DNA from: DASQHW01 sp038209365
GTDB lineage: Bacteria > Actinomycetota > Acidimicrobiia > IMCC26256 > PALSA-610
NCBI GenBank assembly: GCA_038209365.1
Contig: JBBQXS010000008.1
Location: 1-64,000 of the forward strand
Length of the DNA: 64,000 nt
Reading direction: 5' to 3'
The position numbers were made by a program, and so were the translations under genes. Numbering within the stretch: position 1 is the first letter of the stretch; every line of letters begins with the position of its first letter. The notes beneath the pieces were generated by a model. It did not search any database and had not been told where the DNA came from. It was given only the letters and a program-made list of their open reading frames with translations. Shown here piece after piece: positions 40,292-48,380 of this stretch.

Positions 40292-40731
40292 GGATCCGCG
40301 TCGGCGTGACGATCGACGCACCGACCGCAGCGATCTGGCGCACGATCGAACCGATCGAGCACCACGTCGACTGGATGGCCGACGCGGAGGCCATCACGTT
40401 CGCGGGGCGGCAGACGCGGGGTGTCGGCACGACCTTCGACTGCCTCACGAAGGTGGGCCCGTTCCGGCTCGTCGACCGCATGGTCGTGACCGAGTGGATT
40501 CCTGCGAGGTCCATGGGCATCGAGCACCGGGGCGTCGTGTCGGGTCGCGGCCGCTTCATGCTCCGCCGGCGTCCTCGCGGTCGCACCCGATTCACCTGGT
40601 CAGAGGAGCTGCGGTTCCCGTGGTGGATGGCGGGGCCCGTCGGCGCGCTCGCGGCCCGGCCCGTGCTCCGTGCGCTTTGGCGCCGTAACCTCCGCCGCCT
40701 GAAGCAACTCGTCGAGACCGGAGCGGCATGA
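40288..40731 (+). CDS. SRPBCC family protein
   Basis: A 147-residue START-like/SRPBCC fold. It begins MRIRVGVTIDAPTAAIWRTIEPIEHHVDWM, the helix-grip pattern of polyketide-cyclase and coenzyme-binding relatives, and ends with a long C-terminal helix rich in Arg. Members bind hydrophobic ligands, but nothing here shows which. It overlaps galT by ATGA and the LLM oxidoreductase gene by ATGA, so it is translated with both. Confidence 0.8.
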   Translation: MRIRVGVTIDAPTAAIWRTIEPIEHHVDWMADAEAITFAGRQTRGVGTTFDCLTKVGPFRLVDRMVVTEWIPARSMGIEHRGVVSGRGRFMLRRRPRGRTRFTWSEELRFPWWMAGPVGALAARPVLRALWRRNLRRLKQLVETGAA

Positions 40732-41702
40732 GCGAGCGCGGGATGAGCGTGGCCGGGCTGCAGACGCTCGGTGCCTCGCTGTCGCTCGACGTCGCGCGCG
40801 AAGCCGACGACCTCGGATACTCGTCCATCTGGGCGGCCGAGGCGAACGCGGCCGAGAGCATGTCGCTGCTCGGCGCGATCAGCCAGGTGACGAAGCGCGC
40901 CGCGCTCGGGACCGGCGTGCTCGCGCTCCAGCTGCGCACTCCCCCGTTGCACGCGATGGCGGCCGCCACGCTGCAACAGCTCGCCGGCGAGCGTGACGTG
41001 TATCTCGGCGTCGGCATCTCGTCGCCTGCAGTCGCGGGGCACTGGCATGGGGCCGAATACACCGACCGGCCGATCGCGCAAGTCCGCGAGTTCCTCACGT
41101 TGTTGCGGCAATGCCTCAGCGGCGAGACCGTGACGTTCGAGGGCGACTTCTACACGGTGAAACGCTTCCGCCTCGGCGTCAAGCTCGGCGAGCGACAGCC
41201 GAAGATCGCGCTTGCGGCACTCAACAAGCAGATGCTTCGCCTCGGCGGCGAGCTCGCCGACGCGGTGCTGCTGAACTACCTCCCTGCCATACTCGTGCCG
41301 TGGTGCGTCGAGCGCGTGCGCGAAGGCGGGAACGCACGCGTGTTCGCGTATGTGCACTGCGCGGTGACCGACCGCGACCGATACGCCGACCTTGCACGTC
41401 GGGATCTCCTCAACTACATGGTCGTGCCCGCGTATGCCACGCAGTTCGAGCGCGGCGGCTTCGTCGACGAGGTCCGGCACTTCCAGAATCGGTGGGCCGA
41501 ACGCGACCGCGAAGGCGCGCTCGCCGCGATCAGCGACGAGTTCGTTGACGCGATCCAGATCATGGGCGATGCCGACCACGTGCGCGCCGCGGTGCAGGCG
41601 TACGCCGACCGAGGCGTCGACGTGCCGATCGTCTTCGCGATCCCATGGGGTGAGGACCGCCGTGCGACGATCACCGCAACGCTGCGCGCGCTGGTTCCCT
41701 GA
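40728..41702 (+). CDS. LLM class F420-dependent oxidoreductase
   Basis: A 324-residue TIM-barrel luciferase-like monooxygenase family member. AREADDLGYSSIWAAE near the N-terminus, GTGVLALQLRTPPLHAMAAATL and the late VDAIQIMGDADHVRAAVQAY are typical of actinobacterial F420-using members. The cofactor is inferred from the family and from the F420 operon at 18.7-20.9 kb. The substrate is unknown. The gene is last in the galT operon and ends 14 bases before the convergent enoyl-CoA hydratase gene. Confidence 0.86.
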   Translation: MSERGMSVAGLQTLGASLSLDVAREADDLGYSSIWAAEANAAESMSLLGAISQVTKRAALGTGVLALQLRTPPLHAMAAATLQQLAGERDVYLGVGISSPAVAGHWHGAEYTDRPIAQVREFLTLLRQCLSGETVTFEGDFYTVKRFRLGVKLGERQPKIALAALNKQMLRLGGELADAVLLNYLPAILVPWCVERVREGGNARVFAYVHCAVTDRDRYADLARRDLLNYMVVPAYATQFERGGFVDEVRHFQNRWAERDREGALAAISDEFVDAIQIMGDADHVRAAVQAYADRGVDVPIVFAIPWGEDRRATITATLRALVP

Positions 41703-41716
41703 GGGCGCGACGGCCG

Positions 41717-42514
41717 CTACCGGCCGCTGAACGTCGCCTTGCCGGGGCCGTTGGCGAGGAACGACTGCACCCCCGCGCGCGCGTCCTCGGTACCGAAGAC
41801 CTCGACGAACGCCTCGCGTTCGAGGTCGAGTCCGTCGGCGAGGGGTCGGCCGAGGCCGTCGTCGATGACCCATTTGGCGAGCCCCATCGCCACGACCGGT
41901 CCCTTCGCGAGCTCGGTCGCCCAGTGCCGCGCCGCGTGCTCCTCTTCGCCGGGCGGCACGACACGGTCGACGAGGCCGATTGCGTGCGCCTCGTCCGCGC
42001 GCACCTGGCGGCCGCTCCAGATGATCTCTTTGGCGCGCGCGGGCCCGACGAGGCGCGCTAACCGCTGCGTGCCGCCCGCGCCCGGAATGATGCCGAGCAG
42101 GATCTCGGGCTGCCCGAGCCGGGTGGTCTCCCCCGCGACGCGAAGATCACATGCCATGGCGAGCTCGAGGCCGCCGCCGAGCGCGTACCCGCGGATGGCA
42201 GCGATGACCGGACGCGGAATCGCCGCGACGGCATCGAACGCCTCGCGGAACCCGCGGGAGATCGCGCGTGCCGTGTCCTGGTCGCCGAACTCCGAGATGT
42301 CGGCACCGGCGGCGAACGCCTTTTCTCCTCCCGCGACGACGACCGCCTTGACCGACGCATCAGCACCCAGCTCGCGCGCGATGTCCCGCAGCTGCTCGAG
42401 CAGCTCCTGCGACAGCGCGTTCATCGGCGGGTTCTCCAGACGCACGATCACCACGCCGCCGTCAGCCGGCGCGGTCACGACGAGCTGGTCGGCGTCACTA
42501 CGGGTCGACTCCAC
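41717..42514 (-). CDS. enoyl-CoA hydratase/isomerase family protein
   Basis: A 265-residue crotonase. The oxyanion loops are GEKAFAAGADISEF and ALGGGLELAMACDLRVA, the catalytic Glu region is GQPEILLGIIPGAGGTQRLARL, and a hydrophobic C-terminal segment closes the fold. It fits the short-chain beta-oxidation hydratases. The GTG at 42514 is favoured because GGAGGGGAG precedes it; a GTG 13 codons upstream (42553) also exists. It follows the acetyltransferase gene in the minus-strand run and could share its transcript. Confidence 0.9.
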   Translation of the reverse strand: MESTRSDADQLVVTAPADGGVVIVRLENPPMNALSQELLEQLRDIARELGADASVKAVVVAGGEKAFAAGADISEFGDQDTARAISRGFREAFDAVAAIPRPVIAAIRGYALGGGLELAMACDLRVAGETTRLGQPEILLGIIPGAGGTQRLARLVGPARAKEIIWSGRQVRADEAHAIGLVDRVVPPGEEEHAARHWATELAKGPVVAMGLAKWVIDDGLGRPLADGLDLEREAFVEVFGTEDARAGVQSFLANGPGKATFSGR

Positions 42515-42558
42515 GCTCCGCTCCCCTCCGGTCGCTGCGCTGTCGTCTCTCACTGACC

Positions 42559-43197
42559 CTATCGGGGGCGCGGGAACAGCACCTCGGCCGCGACCGGTAC
42601 GAAGCCGCCGGCGATCGTCGACCGTAGCGATGCGGCATTTCCCGGGGCGACCTGGGCCCAGACGGGCTCGCCCGCCGGGACGAGCCCGCGCGCCGCGTTG
42701 ACGATTCTCCGGCCGAGCCCCTTGGCGCGCGCAGCCGGCGCGACCTCGTAACCGATCTCCCACCGCCCGCAGACGCCGCGTCCGACGGTCAACACTCCGC
42801 CACCGTCATCGGTCACGTACATGCGCATGTCGGTCCGGTAACGAGCGGCGCGCGCGACGCGCGGATGGTCGAGCGCGTCGACCTCGTGCAGCCACGCCGG
42901 CCGACCGGATCCGTCGCCGGTCGCGCACAGCAACGCGTCGAACGTCGTCGGTCGCGAATCGATCCGCTCCGCGATCCACGTGAGGAACGCGGCTGACATC
43001 GGCACCGAGAGGTCGCCGTCGGGCAACCGCGCCGCGACCTCGGCCGGTTCGATCGACGCCGCGAGCACGAAATGAGCGGTGAAGCCGAGCATGACGTCCG
43101 CGAGCCCGTCGGGTGCCGGCAGCACGTCGAATCCGCCGTCGGGGGCCGGGTACTCGCCGCGCGCCGCCGCGTCGAGCAAGGCGCGCAACGGATGCAT
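42559..43197 (-). CDS. GNAT family acetyltransferase
   Basis: A 212-residue protein with an acetyltransferase core in its C-terminal half. CoA binding is suggested by EIGYEVAPAARAKGLGRRIVNAA (the RxxGxG/A pattern) and the acceptor region by VWAQVAPGNAASLRSTIAGGF. The N-terminal half (about 100 residues) has no identified fold. The gene begins 3 bases after meaB, so it is probably in that operon. Acceptor unknown. Confidence 0.82.
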   Translation of the reverse strand: MHPLRALLDAAARGEYPAPDGGFDVLPAPDGLADVMLGFTAHFVLAASIEPAEVAARLPDGDLSVPMSAAFLTWIAERIDSRPTTFDALLCATGDGSGRPAWLHEVDALDHPRVARAARYRTDMRMYVTDDGGGVLTVGRGVCGRWEIGYEVAPAARAKGLGRRIVNAARGLVPAGEPVWAQVAPGNAASLRSTIAGGFVPVAAEVLFPRPR

Positions 43198-43200
43198 GCG

Positions 43201-44139
43201 TTAGCCACGCAGCAGCGCGTCGGCCGCGGAGTACGGGTCACGGGTACGCGCCGCGACCTCGTCGACGATCGCGTCGAACCCGGGACCGCTGCACACCGCG
43301 TCCGCGCGTTCCAGCATGTGCGCGGCGACGAGCCCGCGCAGCTCTTCACGCAGCCGGGCGCGCCGTCGCGCCTCTGCCTCCCCCGTCGACTCGAGATGCG
43401 CGCGGTGCGCCGTGATCGCAGCGAACAGCTCGTCGACGCCTTCTCCCGTGGTCGCGACCGTCTGCAGCACCGGCGGCTGCCACGCGCGATCACCCGAGAG
43501 CTCGAGCATTCCCGCGAGGTCGCGCACGGCGTCGGCGGCACCCGGACGGTCGGCTTTGTTCACGACGAAGATGTCCGCGATCTCCAAGAGACCGGCTTTG
43601 GCCGCCTGCACTGAATCGCCCCAGCCGGGGTTGACCACCACGATCGTGGTGTCGGCGTGCCCGGCGATCTCGACCTCGACCTGCCCGACACCGACCGTCT
43701 CGATCACGATCCATGCTTTGCCGACCGCATCGAGCACGCGGACCGCCTGTGGCGTTGCGAGTGCGAGGCCGCCGAGATGGCCGCGGGTCGCCATCGAACG
43801 GATGAACACGCCGGCGTCGTCGGTGTGGTGTTGCATGCGGACCCGATCGCCGAGGATCGCGCCGCCGCTGAACGGGCTCGTCGGATCGACGGCGAGCACG
43901 CCGACCTCGCCCCCACCGGACCGGAGGCGAATGACGAGTTGGTCGGTGAGCGTCGACTTTCCCGACCCGGGCGCCCCGGTGATCCCGATCGACCATGCAT
44001 GGCCCGTGCGCCCGTGCAACCGCACGAGCGCGACCCGCGCACCCTCACCACCCTGCTCGACGAGCGAGAGCACCTTGGCGATCGCGCGGCGGTCGCCCGT
44101 GAGTGCGCGTTCGACGAGCGCTGCCGGATCCTCGCGCAT
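43201..44139 (-). CDS. meaB: MeaB-type GTPase, chaperone of B12-dependent mutase
   Basis: A 312-residue G3E GTPase of the MeaB/ArgK family that protects and loads cobalamin-dependent acyl-CoA mutases. The P-loop is ITGAPGSGKSTLT, switch and base-specificity regions are VDPTSPFSGGAILGDRVRM, ETVGVGQVEVEIAG and NKADRPGA. A C-terminal helical dimerisation segment follows. It would serve the mutase at 56-57.7 kb, 12 kb away, whose MeaB gene is often adjacent in other genomes. It lies between the histidine phosphatase and the acetyltransferase in one minus-strand run. Confidence 0.93.
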   Translation of the reverse strand: MREDPAALVERALTGDRRAIAKVLSLVEQGGEGARVALVRLHGRTGHAWSIGITGAPGSGKSTLTDQLVIRLRSGGGEVGVLAVDPTSPFSGGAILGDRVRMQHHTDDAGVFIRSMATRGHLGGLALATPQAVRVLDAVGKAWIVIETVGVGQVEVEIAGHADTTIVVVNPGWGDSVQAAKAGLLEIADIFVVNKADRPGAADAVRDLAGMLELSGDRAWQPPVLQTVATTGEGVDELFAAITAHRAHLESTGEAEARRRARLREELRGLVAAHMLERADAVCSGPGFDAIVDEVAARTRDPYSAADALLRG

Positions 44140-44149
44140 CGCTCGGAAC

Positions 44150-44785
44150 CTAGCCGTCCGTCAGGTGCGCGACGTCGTTGTACCGGTCGAGCACCCAACG
44201 CGCATCCGGTGCCGCGGACGTCAAGACTGTGAGCGACGTGTTCTTGGGCGGGTACCAGACCTCGCGGTGCTCGTGAATACCCGGAGCCTCGAGGAGGAAC
44301 ATCGTCGCGGCGAACACGAAGCCGCCGTGGGTGAACAGCATCACGGTCCGATCGCGATATGTCCGGAGAAGCTCGGCGGTCGCGCGGCGCACTCGCTCGT
44401 CGAACGTCCGCGGGCTCTCACCTCCGGGCGACATCACCTGCTCGGGATCGAAGGCTTCGATGCTGCCGTAGCGCGCTTCGTACTCGTCGACGGTCAGACC
44501 GTCGGCTTCTCCGACATGCAGCTCGCAATAGTCGCAGTCCGTCGCGAGCTCGCGTTCCGGGAACGCACCGGCGACGATCTCGGCGGTCTCGATCGCCCGC
44601 GGCAGCGTGCTCGCAAGGAGCACATCGGGAACGATCTCCGCCGTGCGGGCGAGGCGGTCACGCAGCTGTTGCGCCTGACGACGGCCGCGGTCGGTGAGGC
44701 CCTTGCAACCGTCGGGCCCACCGATCACACGATCAACGCCCGCACGCGCCTCGCCGTGGCGCACGAGCACGAGGGTGGTCGTCAC
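44150..44785 (-). CDS. histidine phosphatase family protein
   Basis: A 211-residue phosphoglycerate-mutase-like phosphatase. The phosphohistidine motif LVLVRHGEARAG is at the N-terminus, ASTLPRAIETAEIV and the second catalytic His in VMLFTHGGFVFAA follow. The family includes mutases, cobalamin-pathway and nucleoside phosphatases; no specific match is visible. The GTG start lies just after the NifU-domain gene stop, and the stop is 10 bases before meaB, so the three genes probably share an mRNA. Confidence 0.85.
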   Translation of the reverse strand: MTTTLVLVRHGEARAGVDRVIGGPDGCKGLTDRGRRQAQQLRDRLARTAEIVPDVLLASTLPRAIETAEIVAGAFPERELATDCDYCELHVGEADGLTVDEYEARYGSIEAFDPEQVMSPGGESPRTFDERVRRATAELLRTYRDRTVMLFTHGGFVFAATMFLLEAPGIHEHREVWYPPKNTSLTVLTSAAPDARWVLDRYNDVAHLTDG

Positions 44786-44792
44786 GCAAGCG

Positions 44793-45038
44793 CTACTCGG
44801 CGGCGACGACCTCGGTCACGCCGGGTACCCGGTCCATGATGATGCGCTCGACACCGGCCTTCAGCGTCATCATCGACACCGGGCACGTGCCGCACGCTCC
44901 GACCAGGGCGACCTGGACGACGCCATCCTCGTCGACGCCCTGGAACACGATGTCCCCGCCGTCACTCTGGAGCGCGGGACGGATCGCCTCGATGGCCTCG
45001 ATGATGCCCTCTTCCATGCTTGCCAGATCCAACGCCAT
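44793..45038 (-). CDS. NifU C-terminal domain protein, Fe-S scaffold
   Basis: An 81-residue stand-alone NifU-like domain. The Fe-S ligand motif is LVGACGTCPVSMMTLKAGVE (CxxC), preceded by RPALQSDGGDIVFQGVDE. Such proteins carry and transfer [4Fe-4S] clusters to apoproteins in the cytosol. The ATG at 45038 is supported by GGAG at 5 bases spacing. A GATAAT -10 and an inverted repeat lie upstream. It follows murA and starts a short run with the histidine phosphatase and meaB. Confidence 0.9.
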   Translation of the reverse strand: MALDLASMEEGIIEAIEAIRPALQSDGGDIVFQGVDEDGVVQVALVGACGTCPVSMMTLKAGVERIIMDRVPGVTEVVAAE

Positions 45039-45055
45039 GAGGTCTCCGGTTCTTT

Positions 45056-45086
45056 GGTTGACAGGAACGTCAACCCCTCCATTATC
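45056..45086 (-). promoter_or_regulatory. promoter and inverted repeat before the NifU-domain gene
   Basis: GATAAT on minus (45081-45086) is a near-consensus -10. About where transcription would start lies a perfect inverted repeat, GGTTGAC and GTCAACC (45056-45062 and 45069-45075), 6 bases apart. It could be an operator or a 5' hairpin of the mRNA. The repeat is 18 bases before the start codon. Confidence 0.5.
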
Positions 45087-45115
45087 GCGCCTGTTCCGCT
45101 TCGGTCCCGAAAGCA

Positions 45116-46375
45116 CTACTCCAAGCGGTCGATGTCGGCGCCCAGGGCCCGCAGCTGCGCAGGCAGGTCGGGATAGCCGCGCTCGACGTGCTCGCAGTCG
45201 AAGATGACCGTTTCGCCCTCGGCCACCAGACCGGCGAGGACGAGCGCGGCACCCGCCCGGACGTCCGATGCCCGCACCGGGGCGCCGGAGAGGCGCTCGA
45301 CGCCCCGAACGATGGCGTGGCGGCCTTCCGTACGGACGTCGGCGCCCATGCGTGCGAGCTCGTCGACGAACTGGAAACGACCGTCGTACACGTTCTCGGT
45401 GACGATCGCACTCCCGTCGGCGGTTGCCATCAGCGCGACTGCAAGCGGCATGAAATCGGTGGCGAAACCGGGATGGGGCAGCGTCGCGATGTCGACGGCG
45501 CACAGCTTCTCGCGCGGACCTCGTGCCCACAGGCCGTCGCTCGTCGGCGAGACGCGCATTCCCATCTCGCAGAGCTTCATGACGACGATCTCCAGGTGCT
45601 CCGGGCGGATGCCGAGCAGCTCGATCTCGCCGCCGGTGATACCGCATGCCATCAGCAACGTGCCCGCTTCGACCCGGTCGCAGATGATCGCACTGTCCGC
45701 GGGTGACAGCTGCTCGACCCCTTCGATCTCGATCGTCGACGTACCCGCGCCGACCACCTGGCCACCCATGCGGTCGAGAAACGCCGCGAGGTCCGTGACC
45801 TCGGGCTCGCGTGCCGCGTTCTCGAGCACCGTCGTGCCCTTCGCGAGGACTGCCGCACACATGAGGTTCTCGGTCGCGCCGACGCTCGGGAACTCGAGCA
45901 CCACGCGGGCGCCGTGGAGCCGATCGGCGTGCGCGTGCACATAACCGTGCGCAACCGTCACCTCGGCGCCCATTGCCGCGAGTCCTCGCAGGTGCATGTC
46001 GACCTTGCGGCTGCCGATGTTGTCGCCGCCGGGCAACGCGATTCGTGCCTGCCCGCACCGCGCCAGCATCGGACCGAGCACATTGAACGAGGCGCGCATT
46101 CGAGTGACGAGCTCGTACGGTGCTTCCGGAACGAGGTCGGCCGACGCATCGATGGTCACGACGTCCGGCGCCGGTCGATCCACCCGTGCGCCGGCGGCGC
46201 GCAAGAGCTCGATCATCACGTCGAGATCGCGGACGGCGGGCATGTTGCGCAACGTCGTGACGCCGGGCGCCAGCAGCGAGGCGGCCATGAGCTTCAGACC
46301 CGAGTTCTTCGTTGCGCCGGAGACGCGAACGACACCCTCGAGCGGCCCGTTCGCACGGACACGGAAACGGGACAT
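45116..46375 (-). CDS. murA: UDP-N-acetylglucosamine 1-carboxyvinyltransferase, Asp active site
   Basis: A 419-residue enzyme for the first committed step of peptidoglycan synthesis: transfer of enolpyruvate from PEP to UDP-GlcNAc. The N-terminal VSGATKNSGLKLMAAS and the catalytic loop are clear. In that loop position 118 is Asp (LPGGDNIGSRKVDMHL), where fosfomycin-sensitive enzymes have the reactive Cys. This is the same change as in mycobacterial MurA and gives intrinsic fosfomycin resistance there. It starts 11 bases after the enoyl-CoA hydratase stop. Confidence 0.95.
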   Translation of the reverse strand: MSRFRVRANGPLEGVVRVSGATKNSGLKLMAASLLAPGVTTLRNMPAVRDLDVMIELLRAAGARVDRPAPDVVTIDASADLVPEAPYELVTRMRASFNVLGPMLARCGQARIALPGGDNIGSRKVDMHLRGLAAMGAEVTVAHGYVHAHADRLHGARVVLEFPSVGATENLMCAAVLAKGTTVLENAAREPEVTDLAAFLDRMGGQVVGAGTSTIEIEGVEQLSPADSAIICDRVEAGTLLMACGITGGEIELLGIRPEHLEIVVMKLCEMGMRVSPTSDGLWARGPREKLCAVDIATLPHPGFATDFMPLAVALMATADGSAIVTENVYDGRFQFVDELARMGADVRTEGRHAIVRGVERLSGAPVRASDVRAGAALVLAGLVAEGETVIFDCEHVERGYPDLPAQLRALGADIDRLE

Positions 46376-46386
46376 GGCGAACGAGC

Positions 46387-47211
46387 TTATTTGCCCGAGT
46401 AGTCAGGCTCGCGCTTCTCGACGAATGCCGTGATCGCCTCGCGCATGTCGTCCGACCGCAGGCAGACAGCTTGCTCCTCGGCTTCGACGACGAGCCCGTC
46501 CGCAACCGGGAGCCGGCTCGCGGCTTCCATGGCGCGCTTCGCGCCCTGCACCGCGAGCGGCGGTTGCGCGGCAATCGTTGCCGCGAGCGCGGTGACCTCG
46601 CTCTCGAGCGCGTCGTCGTCGACGAGCCGTTCGCACAGGCCGATGCGAAATGCTTCCTCGGCGTCGATCCGTGCCGCAGTCCAGATCATTTCCTTCGCCT
46701 TGCCCGGGCCGACGACGTGCGGGAGCCGATGCGTGCCGCCGAGATCGGGGAGGATCCCGTACTTGTGCTCGAGCAACCCGACCGATGTGCCGCGCGCGAA
46801 CACCCGGATGTCGCAGGCGAGCGCGCACTGCAGACCTGCGCCGAGCGCATAACCGCGTACCGCCGCGATCGTCGGGTATCGGGCCTGCTCGAGCCACGAG
46901 TACGCATCCTGGGTGCGAAGGATGCCGTCGACCGTCGGGTCGGAATGGCGGGTGCCCGCGTCCGGACCTTCCTCGATCGAGTCGGCGCTGCCGGCGGTGA
47001 ACACGCTGGTGTCGATGCCGGACGAGAAGGCGCGCCCGTTGCCGATCACCACGAGGGCGCGCAGCCCGGGATCGTCGCGCAGCTCCCGGCCGATCTCGCT
47101 CATCTCGCGCCACATCTGGACGGTGAACGAGTTGAGCTTGTCGGGCCGGTCGAGCCGCAGCCATCCGACGTACCCGTCGCGCGTGAACTCGAGGGTGTCG
47201 CAAGTCATCAT
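46387..47211 (-). CDS. enoyl-CoA hydratase/isomerase family protein
   Basis: A 274-residue crotonase family member. The first oxyanion loop is GNGRAFSSGIDTSVF, the second GYALGAGLQCALACDIRVF; the catalytic Glu region is HKYGILPDLGGTHRLP. The Asp of GIDTSVF instead of AxDxxxM-like loops is acceptable. The ATG at 47211 overlaps the stop of the cyclase gene by four bases (ATGA) and the next in-frame ATG is at 47208. It is coupled to a nucleotide cyclase gene, an unusual pairing. Confidence 0.88.
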   Translation of the reverse strand: MMTCDTLEFTRDGYVGWLRLDRPDKLNSFTVQMWREMSEIGRELRDDPGLRALVVIGNGRAFSSGIDTSVFTAGSADSIEEGPDAGTRHSDPTVDGILRTQDAYSWLEQARYPTIAAVRGYALGAGLQCALACDIRVFARGTSVGLLEHKYGILPDLGGTHRLPHVVGPGKAKEMIWTAARIDAEEAFRIGLCERLVDDDALESEVTALAATIAAQPPLAVQGAKRAMEAASRLPVADGLVVEAEEQAVCLRSDDMREAITAFVEKREPDYSGK

Positions 47212-47729
47212 CTGCTCACGGTATCCCCGGCATCTTTCGCGGCGCACCCGAAGCGGATCACCTCGACCGGATCGTGCAGACCGGCGACCGAGATCACGCC
47301 CGCGGGCTCGACCGGGGTGCCGTCCGGCACATACCGCTGCAGTTCGACAGGGGCAAGGATCTCGTGCGCGTGGGCGGTCGTTGCAAGCCGCGCCGCGAGA
47401 TTCACGGACCGACCGGTGTAGTCGTCGCCTTCGAGCAGGATGACGGCGCCACCCGCGCATCCGCCGTGCAACGCGAGTGGGAGCTCGAGGTCGTGCGCGA
47501 GCTCTTCGAGCGTGCACACCGCGCCGATGAGCTGTCCCGGCTCGACCGACACGAGCATGCAACCATCGCCGAGCCACTTCGCGATGCGTACCCCGTAGTC
47601 GGTCGCGATCTGGCGCACCGCGCTGCGGAACAACGTGAGGACACGCACGGATGCGTCGTCGCCGAACTCGTCGCCGAAGGAGGTGAACCCGGAGAGGTCC
47701 ACGAACGCGAACCAACGATCGACCCGCAC
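47208..47729 (-). CDS. minimal class III adenylate/guanylate cyclase domain
   Basis: A 173-residue cyclase homology domain with no receiver, transmembrane or other domain. The first metal-binding Asp is in FVDLSGFTSF, the second in WLGDGCML with the adjacent Lys of AKWLGDG, and the transition-state Asn/Arg pair lies in SVNLAARL preceded by GDDYTG. These Lys and Asp residues favour ATP as substrate. It must act as a dimer. The GTG start lies 12 bases after the hydrolase gene stop, and the stop overlaps the hydratase ATG. No effector for cAMP is visible in the window. Confidence 0.82.
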   Translation of the reverse strand: MRVDRWFAFVDLSGFTSFGDEFGDDASVRVLTLFRSAVRQIATDYGVRIAKWLGDGCMLVSVEPGQLIGAVCTLEELAHDLELPLALHGGCAGGAVILLEGDDYTGRSVNLAARLATTAHAHEILAPVELQRYVPDGTPVEPAGVISVAGLHDPVEVIRFGCAAKDAGDTVSR

Positions 47730-47741
47730 CGTGGGAGTCTC

Positions 47742-48380
47742 TCAGGTCAGCGCGGGAAGGCTCGCAACGAAGTCGACGACCGCCCCGGCCGCGCCGGCGA
47801 GTGCCACTGCGGGCGTCAGACCGCTCGACTTCAGCGGCTTGAACCCGTGGTCGCCGGTGTCGATCCAGGAGAAGGTGACGGGGCCCGTGATGCTCTTCGC
47901 GTGTTGCGTGAGCTCGTCGGGCGTCCCGAAGGCGTCGCGTGTGCCACTGACGAAGAGCACCGGCATCGTCAGCCTCGGGAAGTGCTCGACGCGCAACTGG
48001 CCGGCCTTGCCCGGTGGATGCAACGGATATCCCAGCAGCGCGACACCAAGCGCGCCGTCCTGCGCCGCGACCAGCGACCCGATGCGGCCGCCCATCGAAC
48101 GGCCGCCGAGCACGATCCGATCGCCGGGAACCTTCGCACGCGCCGCGAGCTCCTGCGCGGCGTCGCGTACCGCGGCTTCGAGGACGGGCGGGCGATCGGG
48201 ACTGCGCCGGCCTGCCGCCTTGTAGGGGAAGTTGAATCGCAGCGAAGGGATCTTCGCCGCGGCAAGCGCATCGGCGACCGTCGTCAAGGCCGCGGCGTGC
48301 ATGTCCGCGCCGGCGCCGTGCGCGAGAAGTACCGCCCGGTCGGCGCCACGCTTCGGGCCTTGATAGGCGACGTCGTTCAT
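47742..48380 (-). CDS. alpha/beta hydrolase, KANL3/Tex30-like
   Basis: A 212-residue compact alpha/beta-hydrolase. The N-terminal strand and oxyanion region is AVLLAHGAGADMHAAAL, the serine elbow is VLGGRSMGGRIGSLVA, the acid region VLFVSGTRDAFGT and the catalytic His TGDHGFKPL. It has no cap domain, like the TEX30/KANL3 group. Substrate unknown. The ATG overlaps the S9 peptidase stop by 4 bases, so both hydrolases are made from the same message. Confidence 0.83.
   Translation of the reverse strand: MNDVAYQGPKRGADRAVLLAHGAGADMHAAALTTVADALAAAKIPSLRFNFPYKAAGRRSPDRPPVLEAAVRDAAQELAARAKVPGDRIVLGGRSMGGRIGSLVAAQDGALGVALLGYPLHPPGKAGQLRVEHFPRLTMPVLFVSGTRDAFGTPDELTQHAKSITGPVTFSWIDTGDHGFKPLKSSGLTPAVALAGAAGAVVDFVASLPALT

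Noticed and set aside
41710..41726. Palindromic GGCCG-CTAC-CGGCC as terminator between LLM and hydratase genes
   Set aside because: It lies largely inside the 3' end of the hydratase coding sequence and has no tail; ordinary GC-rich coding symmetry explains it.
46376..46389. TAAGCT eight bases before murA
   Set aside because: TAA is the stop codon of the preceding enoyl-CoA hydratase gene; an internal promoter is possible but not supported.
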